17,061 bases of DNA, from the NCBI GenBank assembly GCA_934650975.1, contig CAKUFW010000040.1, forward strand, positions 1 through 17,061, read 5' to 3'. The notes under the pieces are model-generated. The model did no database searches. It had not been told where the DNA came from and saw only the letters and a list, made by a program, of their open reading frames with translations. This document shows positions 1 to 6,324 of the stretch, one piece after another. Every line of letters starts with the position of its first letter. Position 1 is the stretch's first letter. Both the position numbers and the translations under genes were made by a program. The DNA comes from an uncultured Collinsella sp. Lineage in GTDB: Bacteria; Actinomycetota; Coriobacteriia; Coriobacteriales; Coriobacteriaceae.

Positions 1-828
1 AACCCCGAGGCCAACGTTATCGAGTTCTGCCTGGAGCAGTATCCCGACCTGCCCAACGTCACGGTCTACGACACCGCCTTCCACTTCAACATGCCCGAGG
101 TCGCCAAGACCTACGCCCTGCCCAAGGACGTCTGCGACAAGCTGCACATCCGTAAGTACGGCGCTCACGGCACCAGCTACCGCTACATCTCCAAGAAGGT
201 TGCCGAGATGACCAACGGCGAGGCTCGCAAGGTCGTTGTGTGCCACATTGGCTCCGGCGCTTCCCTGTGCGCTATCGAGGACGGCAAGTGCATGGACACC
301 ACCATGGGCCTCACCCCGCTCGACGGCGTCATGATGGGCACCCGCTGTGGCTCCATCGACCCGGCTACCGTGTGCTACCTGCAGCGCGAGGGCGGCTACA
401 CCTTCGACGAGGTTGACGAGATGATGAACAAGAAGTCCGGCCTCATGGCTGTGACCGGTGGCAAGACCAACGACTGCCGCAACGTCGAGGAGCTCGCCGC
501 TGCTGGCGATCCTGAGGCTCAGCTCGCCTTCGATATGTTCGTCTACAAGATTGCCGCCAAGGCCGCCGAGATGGCAACCTCCATGTGCGGCATGGACACG
601 CTCGTCTTTACCGCCGGCATCGGCGAGCACGCTCCGGCCGTCCGCGCCGGTGTGGCCGACCGTCTGGCCTTTATGGGCGTCAAGATGGATCACGCTCGCA
701 ACGCCCTGCGTGGCGATGGCGCCTGGTGCCTGTCCGCCAAGGATTCCAAGGTCAAGATCTTCGTCATCCCCACGGACGAGGAGTTCATGATCGCTTCCGA
801 CGTCGAGCGCATCGTCAACGGCAAGTAA
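1..828 (+). CDS. ackA: Acetate kinase, copy 1 (5' end outside window)
   Basis: This is the C-terminal 275 residues of an acetate/propionate-kinase family enzyme, which converts acetyl phosphate and ADP to acetate and ATP in the cytoplasm. The frame is open from base 1, so the start lies upstream. Visible family blocks are VYDTAFH, YGAHGTS, the ATP-binding GLTPLDG...MGTRCGSIDPA block, FTAGIGE and the terminal IPTDEE. The protein closely resembles the complete copy just downstream but departs from the family consensus at several sites. It has HGTSY instead of HGTSH, HIGSG instead of HLGNG, and GIGEH instead of GIGEN. The Phe normally found in YGFHGTS is Ala, as in copy 2. It could still be an acetate kinase, prefer another short acid, or have another role. 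Family assignment is sure; substrate is not. A weak hairpin with a T-run follows the stop. Confidence 0.93.
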   Translation, partial: NPEANVIEFCLEQYPDLPNVTVYDTAFHFNMPEVAKTYALPKDVCDKLHIRKYGAHGTSYRYISKKVAEMTNGEARKVVVCHIGSGASLCAIEDGKCMDTTMGLTPLDGVMMGTRCGSIDPATVCYLQREGGYTFDEVDEMMNKKSGLMAVTGGKTNDCRNVEELAAAGDPEAQLAFDMFVYKIAAKAAEMATSMCGMDTLVFTAGIGEHAPAVRAGVADRLAFMGVKMDHARNALRGDGAWCLSAKDSKVKIFVIPTDEEFMIASDVERIVNGK

Positions 829-842
829 TTGATGCAAGGGGA

Positions 843-879
843 GGGGACTGGATGGCCTTGTGCCGTTCAGCCCCCTTTT
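843..879 (+). terminator. Possible intrinsic terminator after ackA copy 1
   Basis: An eight-pair stem (843-850 with 868-875) carries one A-C mismatch, encloses a 17-nt loop with a small inner GGC/GCC pairing, and is followed by TTTT. The mismatch and large loop make it weak. An AT-rich tract at about 893-943 follows and could carry a separate promoter for the second ackA, but I see no clean -35/-10 pair. Confidence 0.35.
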
Positions 880-992
880 ATGCGCTTTGAGCGAAGAGTT
901 TAATAGATATTTATTGAATTCTGATAACTTCTTATTAAGGATACGGCCGCCTTATGGGTTTGCCGACCGTACTGTAATCACGAAGGAGTCTC

Positions 993-2171
993 ATGAACGT
1001 ACTTGTTGTCAACGCCGGCAGCTCGAGCCTTAAATATCAGCTTTTGGACACCGATACCCGCGAGGTTTTTGCTAAGGGTAACTGTGAGCGCATTGGCTCG
1101 GAGATGGGCATCTTTGGCCACTCCGAGAACGGTGGCGCCAAGCAGACCGAGGAGATTCCTTTCCCCGACCATCGCTCGGCTATCGCACGCGTGCTCGAGG
1201 AACTCGAGAAGACTGACTTTACGATCGACGGCATCGGCCACCGCATCGTTCAGGGTGGCTGGTACTTCGATGATTCCGCGGTCGTCGACGATGAGGTTAT
1301 GGCCAAGATTCTTGAGGTGGCACCGCTCGCCCCGCTGCACAACTACGGCGAGGCCGCAGCAATTGAGTATTGCCGCGAGAAGTATCCGGAGCTGCCCAAC
1401 GTGGCCGTTTTCGACACGTCGTTCCATATGACGATGCCCGAGGTCGCCTACACCTACGCCCTGCCCAAGGACGTGTGCGACAAGTACCACGTGCGCAAGT
1501 ACGGCGCCCACGGCACGAGCCACCGTTACGAGTGGATGATGGCCAAGGAGATCTTGGGTAATCGCTGCCACCGTTTGCTGTCGTGCCATCTGGGCAACGG
1601 CGCTTCGCTCGCCGCTATCGAGGACGGCGTATGCCGCGATACCACGATGGGCCTCACGCCGCTCGACGGCCTGATGATGGGTACCCGTTGCGGTTCCATC
1701 GACCCGGCCACCGTGTGTTACTTGCAGCGCGAGGGCGGCTACAGCTACCAGGAAGTCGACGACATGATGAACAAGCAGTCCGGTCTGCTTGCCATCTCGG
1801 GCATCTCCAACGACGCCCGCGACATCCGTACGCGCGCCTCCGAGGGCGACGAGCGCTGCCTGCTCGCCTTCGACATGTTCGCCTACAAGGCCATGCAGCA
1901 GGCCGGCTCCATGATTGCCTCCATGGCGGGCGTGGATACCATCACCTTTACCGCCGGCATCGGCGAGAACGACTGGTCGATCCGTAAGGCCTTCTGCGAC
2001 TGCTTTGAGTGGCTGGGCGTTCGCATCGACAACAACAAGAACCGCGAGGCCGTGGGCAACGGTCCACAGGTCATCAGCGCCGCCGGCTCCACCGTCACAG
2101 TTATGGTCATCCCCACCGACGAGGAATACATGATCGCCCACGACGTCGAGCGCCTGACCAAGAACAACTAG
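993..2171 (+). CDS. ackA: Acetate kinase, copy 2 (complete)
   Basis: This complete 392-residue acetate kinase, of usual family length, makes ATP from acetyl phosphate and ADP. The start is set by AAGGAG at 983-988 and by the N-terminal phosphate-binding motif VVNAGSSSLKYQL at residues 5-17. Residues matching catalytic positions of the Methanosarcina thermophila enzyme (aligned from memory) are Asn7, Arg84 (HRIVQGG), His116 (PLAPLHN), Asp141 (FDTSFH), His173 (GAHGTSH), Arg232 (GTRCGS) and the Glu pair 377-378. One oddity is Ala172 where nearly all family members have Phe (YGFHGTSH), a wall of the acetyl-methyl pocket. Another is PLHNY instead of PLHNP. The gene follows copy 1 in tandem and converges on pta instead of sharing an operon with it. 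A strong terminator starts 22 bp after the stop. Confidence 0.96.
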   Translation: MNVLVVNAGSSSLKYQLLDTDTREVFAKGNCERIGSEMGIFGHSENGGAKQTEEIPFPDHRSAIARVLEELEKTDFTIDGIGHRIVQGGWYFDDSAVVDDEVMAKILEVAPLAPLHNYGEAAAIEYCREKYPELPNVAVFDTSFHMTMPEVAYTYALPKDVCDKYHVRKYGAHGTSHRYEWMMAKEILGNRCHRLLSCHLGNGASLAAIEDGVCRDTTMGLTPLDGLMMGTRCGSIDPATVCYLQREGGYSYQEVDDMMNKQSGLLAISGISNDARDIRTRASEGDERCLLAFDMFAYKAMQQAGSMIASMAGVDTITFTAGIGENDWSIRKAFCDCFEWLGVRIDNNKNREAVGNGPQVISAAGSTVTVMVIPTDEEYMIAHDVERLTKNN

Positions 2172-2193
2172 CGCGCCTGTTTGCAATTGAACG

Positions 2194-2229
2194 AAAGGCC
2201 TCTAGAGCAATAGCTACGGAGGCCTTTTT
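2194..2229 (+). terminator. Intrinsic terminator after ackA copy 2
   Basis: A perfect nine-pair stem (2194-2202 with 2219-2227, arm AAAGGCCTC) has a 16-nt loop and ends in five T. It follows the ackA stop by 22 bp. The stretch 2230-2377 after it holds no gene or repeat that I recognise. Confidence 0.85.
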
Positions 2230-2377
2230 GCTAGTAGGCGGAAATACCAGTCCCAAAGTGATCATTGCCAGCAACGCCTGCGCTCTCAACAACGGCACCC
2301 AGCCATTCAGATTCTCAGCCCCAGCTCGTAGCCAAGCCGCCGTCCACTCCAGATGCCCTGAATGCTTCGTAGCAGTA

Positions 2378-2508
2378 GAAGGCCGTACGGGCTAACCCCT
2401 GAAAACACTCCGCAGACCAGAAACGCCCCCGTTCGTAGCTCCGAAGGAGCAGAACGGGGGCGTTTCATTGGTCGAGGACGTTTTCAGGGGTTAGCCCGTA
2501 CGGCCTTC
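2378..2508 (-). repeat. Nested palindromic element 1, downstream of pta
   Basis: Two outer arms, 2378-2406 and 2480-2508, are perfectly complementary over 29 bp. They enclose a 73-nt core with a perfect 14-bp inner stem (2421-2434 with 2452-2465), whose loop folds again (GCTCC/GGAGC around GAA). Short pairings such as GACC/GGTC join inner and outer stems, so nearly all 131 nt can fold into one hairpin. On + the core carries TCCGCA (2409-2414) and AGGAC (2475-2479). Read on the pta strand these become GTCCT...TGCGGAGT, matching the conserved flanks of elements 2 and 3. The element begins 15 bp after the pta stop. It probably acts as a bidirectional transcription end between convergent genes. 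Structure is certain; family membership is probable. Confidence 0.85.
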
Positions 2509-2523
2509 GGGCGAGTGCGTACG

Positions 2524-3504
2524 CTACTCAGCCATCTGAGCCTGGACGGCGGTGATGGCCACGACACCCACGATGTCGTCGGCAGAGCAGCCGCGCGACA
2601 GGTCGTTGACCGGCTTGGCGATGCCCTGCAGGATGGGGCCGTAGGCGTCGGCGCCGGCGAAGCGCTGGACCAACTTGTAGCCGATGTTACCGGCCTCGAG
2701 GTCGGGGAACACGAGCACGTTGGCCTTACCGGCGACGGAGGAGCCGGGAGCCTTGAGCTGGGCGACGGTGGGGACGATAGCGGCATCGAGCTGCAGGTCG
2801 CCATCGATGGCGAGCTCGGGGGCCTTCTCCTTGCAGAACTTCACGGCTTCCTGGACCTTCTTGGCGACCTCGCCGCCGGCGGAGCCCATGGTGGAGTAGG
2901 AGAGCATGGCCACGTGCGGCTCGACGTTGCCCATGAAGGTGGACCAGGAGTGGGCAGAGGCGATGGCGATCTCGGAGAGCTCGTCAGAGGACGGGTTGAT
3001 GTTAAGGCCGCAGTCGGCAAAGATCAGCGTGCCGTCGGTGCCAAACTGCGGGGTGTCGGTGCACATCACGAAGAAGGCCGAGACCAGCTTGGTGCCCGGG
3101 GCGGTCTTGAGGATCTGCAGCGCGGGGCGCAGAGTGTCGGCGGTGGAGTGACAGGCGCCGGAGACCAGGCCGTCGGCATCGCCCATCTTGACCATCATGG
3201 TGCCAAAGTAGGTGGCATCCATCACCTGGGCGCGAGCCTGCTCGATGGTGACGCCCTTCTTGGCGCGGAGCTCGGCAAACTTCTGTGCGTACTCCTCGTG
3301 CTTCTCGGCGTTGCGCGGGTCGATAACGGTGGCGCCGGGGACGTTGATCTCGTCGGGGTTGCCAAGGATGACGATCTTAGCCAGACCCTCCTCGATGATC
3401 TTGGTGGCCGCGACGATGGTGCGCGGGTCCTCGCCCTCGGGCAGGACGATGGTCTTAAGGTCGGCCTTGGCGGCAGACTTCATACGGTTTAGGAAATCGC
3501 TCAT
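2524..3504 (-). CDS. pta: Phosphate acetyltransferase
   Basis: Phosphotransacetylase exchanges CoA and phosphate between acetyl-CoA and acetyl phosphate, giving the substrate of acetate kinase. The 326 residues match the compact single-domain form with no N-terminal regulatory domain. Family blocks include IVLPEGEDPRT (residues 19-29), GLVSGACHSTADTLRP (112-127), the FADC block at 162-165 and AYGPILQG...KPVNDLSRGCS (287-307). Ser303 and Arg304, with an Asp at 309-310, match the catalytic Ser/Arg/Asp group of the M. thermophila enzyme. The start is supported by AAGGAG seven bases before the ATG. The gene runs opposite to the two ackA genes instead of sitting in the common pta-ackA operon. Upstream lie a hairpin (3557-3579) and a possible divergent promoter; downstream is nested palindrome 1. 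Confidence 0.97.
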   Translation of the reverse strand: MSDFLNRMKSAAKADLKTIVLPEGEDPRTIVAATKIIEEGLAKIVILGNPDEINVPGATVIDPRNAEKHEEYAQKFAELRAKKGVTIEQARAQVMDATYFGTMMVKMGDADGLVSGACHSTADTLRPALQILKTAPGTKLVSAFFVMCTDTPQFGTDGTLIFADCGLNINPSSDELSEIAIASAHSWSTFMGNVEPHVAMLSYSTMGSAGGEVAKKVQEAVKFCKEKAPELAIDGDLQLDAAIVPTVAQLKAPGSSVAGKANVLVFPDLEAGNIGYKLVQRFAGADAYGPILQGIAKPVNDLSRGCSADDIVGVVAITAVQAQMAE

Positions 3505-3556
3505 GTTACTCCTTACAAGCGTTCCGCTAAGCTCCAGGCCCTCGGTTGTACACGAA

Positions 3557-3579
3557 TAAACCCGCTGCTAGCGGGTTTA
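3557..3579. promoter_or_regulatory. Perfect hairpin between pta and glf
   Basis: A perfect ten-pair stem (3557-3566 with 3570-3579, arm TAAACCCGCT) has a three-base loop. It sits in a divergent promoter region, about 53 bp upstream of the pta start, so it would be in the 5' leader of pta if transcription begins near 3625. Neither side has a clean T-run beyond the stem. It may be an attenuator, an mRNA-stabilising hairpin, or a relic terminator. Confidence 0.5.
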
Positions 3580-3631
3580 CCTTTCAATAATGTACGCCGC
3601 GGTGCTTGAGCTTTCCTTGTGTGGCAAGCTC

Positions 3632-3657
3632 ATTATAGGACGCATTAGCGCTATAAT
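3632..3657. promoter_or_regulatory. Inverted repeat of two -10-like boxes, divergent promoters
   Basis: ATTATAG (3632-3638) and CTATAAT (3651-3657) form a perfect 7-bp inverted repeat with a 12-bp spacer. Each half contains a consensus TATAAT. The right one faces glf and the left one, on the - strand, faces pta. No good -35 hexamer is visible for either. If both are used, each -10 lies where the other promoter's -35 should be, so the two would exclude each other. It could instead be an operator. Confidence 0.4.
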
Positions 3658-3673
3658 CGCTCTGATAAATATG

Positions 3674-3722
3674 TCTCGACGTATGTTCGAGAAAAAGCCC
3701 AGTTAAAAAGCGTGTGGCTTTT
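3674..3722 (+). promoter_or_regulatory. Two small hairpins in the glf leader
   Basis: TCTCGA (3674-3679) pairs with TCGAGA (3687-3692), and AAAAGCC (3693-3699) pairs with GGCTTTT (3716-3722). They lie end to end between the possible -10 and the glf ribosome-binding site AAGGAG. They could shape leader RNA or attenuate transcription. Both stems are short and could be chance. Confidence 0.3.
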
Positions 3723-3736
3723 GACAAGGAGTATCG

Positions 3737-4939
3737 ATGCAGATTACCTCAGGCCTGCCTGAAGGCTTTAATGCCGGTGCGTACGACATGATTGTCGTCG
3801 GTGCCGGTTATGCCGGTGCCGTTTGCGCCCGCCGTCTTGCCGAGACCATCGGCTATCGCGTTGCCGTTCTGGAGCGCCGTAGCCACATCGCGGGCAATGC
3901 CTTCGACTGCACTGACGAGGCCGGAATCCTGGTTCACGAGTATGGTCCGCACATCTACCACACCTTTAACGAGCGCGTGCACAACTTCCTTTCGCGCTTT
4001 ACCAAGTGGTCGGACTACCAGCACAAGGTGCTCGCCAACATCAACGGAACCCTCATGCCCGTTCCCTTCAACCATGCGAGCCTCAAGCTCGCCTTTGGTG
4101 ACGAGCGCGGCGAGGAGCTGTACCAAAAGCTCGTGGAGACCTTTGGCAAGGACGTCAAGGTGCCCATTATGGAGCTGCGCAAGAAGAACGACCCGGATCT
4201 TGCCGAGGTCGCCGATTACGTCTATGAGAACGTCTTTTTGCACTACACCATGAAACAGTGGGGCCAGACGCCCGACCAGATCGACCCCTCGATCACTGGC
4301 CGCGTTCCCGTCTTTGTGGGCGATGACGACCGCTACTTCCCGCAAGCTCCCTTCCAGGGCATGCCGCAGGACGGCTACACCGCGCTGTTCGAGCACATGC
4401 TCGATCATGACTTGATCGACGTGTTCTGTGACGTTGATGCTCGCGACCTCTTTGAGATCGACGAGACCACCGTCAAGGTCGACGGCAAGGTCTACGGCGG
4501 CGAGATCGTCTACACCGGTCCGCTCGATGAGCTGTTCAACCTCGACCTGGGTGCCCTGCCGTACCGCACGCTCGATATGAAGTTCGAGACGCTCGATATG
4601 GATCAGTTCCAACCCGTGGGCACCGTCAACTACACCACGAGCGAGGACTACACGCGCATTACCGAGTTCAAGAACATGACCGGTCAGGTCCTGCCCGGCA
4701 AGACCACCATCATGAAGGAATACTCCAAGGCTTATACGCCCGGCTCGGGCGAGACGCCGTACTACGCCATTCTTGAGCCCGAGAACCGCGAGCTCTATGA
4801 GCGCTATCTTGAGCGCGTCCAAAACCTGACGAACTTCCACCCGGTGGGTCGTCTGGCCGAGTATCGCTACTACGACATGGACGCCGTGACCAATTCTGCC
4901 CTCGATCTTTCGGATGAGATTATCGCCTGCCATGCATAA
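3737..4939 (+). CDS. glf: UDP-galactopyranose mutase
   Basis: This flavoenzyme interconverts UDP-galactopyranose and UDP-galactofuranose, the donor for galactofuranose in surface polysaccharides. The 400 residues begin with a short extension, then an FAD-binding GAGYAG (22-27) and VLERRSHIAGNA (44-55). QWG (174-176), YTRITE (305-310) and a C-terminal GRLAEYRYYDM block are typical of the family. The start has AAGGAG at good spacing. In the mobile-loop segment the family usually reads I/L-PVR, but here it reads RVPVF. Phe193 therefore replaces an arginine that contacts the UDP diphosphate in characterised enzymes (Arg174, Klebsiella numbering, by my alignment from memory). Arg307 matches the second such arginine. 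The gene overlaps the next glycosyltransferase gene by 8 bp, so the two are probably translated together. Confidence 0.94.
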   Translation: MQITSGLPEGFNAGAYDMIVVGAGYAGAVCARRLAETIGYRVAVLERRSHIAGNAFDCTDEAGILVHEYGPHIYHTFNERVHNFLSRFTKWSDYQHKVLANINGTLMPVPFNHASLKLAFGDERGEELYQKLVETFGKDVKVPIMELRKKNDPDLAEVADYVYENVFLHYTMKQWGQTPDQIDPSITGRVPVFVGDDDRYFPQAPFQGMPQDGYTALFEHMLDHDLIDVFCDVDARDLFEIDETTVKVDGKVYGGEIVYTGPLDELFNLDLGALPYRTLDMKFETLDMDQFQPVGTVNYTTSEDYTRITEFKNMTGQVLPGKTTIMKEYSKAYTPGSGETPYYAILEPENRELYERYLERVQNLTNFHPVGRLAEYRYYDMDAVTNSALDLSDEIIACHA

Positions 4940-5963
4940 AGTCATAACATTCGGTATTCCCTCGTATAACGCCGCCAAGGACATGGACCATTGCATCACC
5001 TCCATCCTGGAGGGGAGCAATTACGCCACCGATATCGAGATTATCGTGGTTGACGACGGCTCCAAGGACGAGACGGCGGCCAAGGCGGACGAGTGGGAGG
5101 CCCGCTATCCCGGCATTATCCGCGCGGTGCACCAGGAGAACGGTGGCCACGGTATTGCTGTCCTTTCGGGTCTGCGCGAGGCGCAGGGTACGTACTACAA
5201 GGTCGTCGATTCGGACGACTGGCTCGACGGCGCGGCGCTTTCGACCATGCTGTCGATCCTGCGCGGCTTTGAGGAGCGCGATCAGCGTGTCGACCTGTTT
5301 ATCTCCAACTATGTGTATGAGAAGGTCTACGAGGGCACGCATACCGCTATTGGCTACAAGTTTGCCCTGCCGCGCAAAAAGATTTTCACCTGGGATCAGA
5401 TCGGGCACTTCCGTCTGGATCAGAATCTGCTTATGCACAGCCTGTGCTATCGCACGGACGTGCTGCGCGAGTCTAACCTGCCCATGCCGCCGCACACCTT
5501 CTACGTGGATAACATCTACGCCTATGTGCCGCTGCCGCGCTGCAAGACCATGTACTACGCTGACATCGACCTCTACCGCTACTTTATTGGCCGCGAGGGC
5601 CAGAGCGTCAACGAGGCTACGATGGTCAAGCGCCTGTGCCAGCAGTTCCGCGTTACGCGTATCATGATGGAGTCGTTCCGCCTGTACCAAGACGTTGAGT
5701 CCTCGCGTCTGCGTTCGTACATGATGGGCTATTTCACCATGATGATGGCGATCTGCTCGGTGCTCACCAAGCTTTCCGAGGAAGATTGCGCCGATGAGCG
5801 CCTAAAGACGCTGTGGAATGATTTAAAGGCTTACGACGAGCGCATGTATCGCCGCGCTCGCTATGGCGTGGTGGGCTTCTTTACCAATCTGCACGGACGG
5901 GCCGGAGACAAAACCACACTCGGCCTATACCGTCTTGCCTCAAAGATTTTCAAATTCAACTAG
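4932..5963 (+). CDS. Family 2 glycosyltransferase
   Basis: A 343-residue GT-A fold inverting glycosyltransferase that adds a sugar from a nucleotide donor to a surface glycan. The order is VITFGIPSYNAA near the N terminus, nucleotide-binding VVDDGS (39-44), and metal-binding VDSDDW (92-97). I chose the ATG at 4932 instead of one 18 bases upstream because it puts the first beta-strand at the usual distance and gives the typical ATG/TAA overlap with glf. Neither start has a strong ribosome-binding site, consistent with coupling. The partner suggests use of UDP-galactofuranose or assembly of a Galf-containing glycan, but the donor cannot be read from the sequence. I see no transmembrane helix. 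Nested palindrome 2 begins about 20 bp after the stop. Confidence 0.92.
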   Translation: MHKVITFGIPSYNAAKDMDHCITSILEGSNYATDIEIIVVDDGSKDETAAKADEWEARYPGIIRAVHQENGGHGIAVLSGLREAQGTYYKVVDSDDWLDGAALSTMLSILRGFEERDQRVDLFISNYVYEKVYEGTHTAIGYKFALPRKKIFTWDQIGHFRLDQNLLMHSLCYRTDVLRESNLPMPPHTFYVDNIYAYVPLPRCKTMYYADIDLYRYFIGREGQSVNEATMVKRLCQQFRVTRIMMESFRLYQDVESSRLRSYMMGYFTMMMAICSVLTKLSEEDCADERLKTLWNDLKAYDERMYRRARYGVVGFFTNLHGRAGDKTTLGLYRLASKIFKFN

Positions 5964-5983
5964 CACGGAAACGCTCGGGTAAT

Positions 5984-6096
5984 GGGGACCCCTGGTCCTT
6001 AACTTGCTACTTCGAACAGTCCTGCGCAAGACGGAGGCGCCACTGGCGCCTCCTTTGCGTGCGGAACTCGTATCAAGTTAAGGACCAGGGGTCCTC
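5984..6096 (+). repeat. Nested palindromic element 2, downstream of the glycosyltransferase
   Basis: Perfect 21-bp outer arms at 5986-6006 and 6074-6094 (extended to 5984/6096 with one G-T pair) enclose a 67-nt core, 6007-6073. The core has a perfect 9-bp inner stem (6033-6041 with 6045-6053) and a second short pairing around it (GCAA/TTGC type). Conserved motifs ACAGTCCTG (6016-6024) and GTGCGGAACTCG (6059-6070) flank the inner stem. Both recur in element 3 on the opposite strand, while the arm sequences do not. It starts 20 bp after the glycosyltransferase stop and should act at least as a transcript 3'-end structure. Confidence 0.88.
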
Positions 6097-6187
6097 TGCT
6101 ATGTCCGGCTTAATGTCAGGCTACTGAATTTGAAGATCTTCGACGCGCGGTACACAGGGGCCTGGGCTGAAAAGAATTTGGTTGGTA

Positions 6188-6312
6188 GGTTGCCCGGTGG
6201 GGCTTGGTTATGTTTGTCGCGAGTTCCGCACGAGCCGAAGAGCACTTAATGTGCTCTTCGTGCGAGCCAGGACTGTAGAGCAGCAAACATAACCAAGCCC
6301 CACCGGGCAACC
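6188..6312 (-). repeat. Nested palindromic element 3, downstream of the P1 peptidase
   Basis: Perfect 29-bp outer arms at 6188-6216 and 6284-6312 enclose a 67-nt core, 6217-6283. The inner stem is 10 bp (6236-6245 with 6251-6260) with a five-base loop. On the - strand, the strand of the adjacent peptidase gene, the core carries ACAGTCCTG (6268-6276) and GTGCGGAACTCG (6220-6231). These are the same motifs, order and core length as element 2. AGTTC (6222-6226) can pair with GGACT (6270-6274), making the fold almost continuous. It ends 12 bp from the peptidase stop. Between elements 2 and 3 (6097-6187) I see nothing recognisable. Confidence 0.88.
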
Positions 6313-6324
6313 GGACGAGCTAGT

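Noticed and set aside
978..2186. 402-codon open frame on the - strand opposite ackA copy 2
   Set aside because: It is the antisense mirror of a clear acetate kinase gene, with composition typical of GC-rich shadow frames and no domain.
2362..3492. 376-codon + frame opposite pta
   Set aside because: Its repetitive Gly/Val/Asp-rich product is the shadow of pta, and its start lies in the nested palindrome region.
4914..4931. Upstream ATG at 4914 as the glycosyltransferase start
   Set aside because: It lengthens the overlap with glf to 26 bp and adds residues before the first beta-strand without a ribosome-binding site.
3749..5020. 423-codon - frame opposite glf
   Set aside because: Shadow of glf, which has full family motifs and a ribosome-binding site.
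6116..6310. 64-codon - frame between the glycosyltransferase and the peptidase
   Set aside because: It is made largely of the arms and core of nested palindrome 3 and has no ribosome-binding site.
5984..6312. CRISPR array or insertion-sequence ends
   Set aside because: There are only two inverted, non-identical copies with no regular spacers, no transposase and no target-site duplication that I can see.
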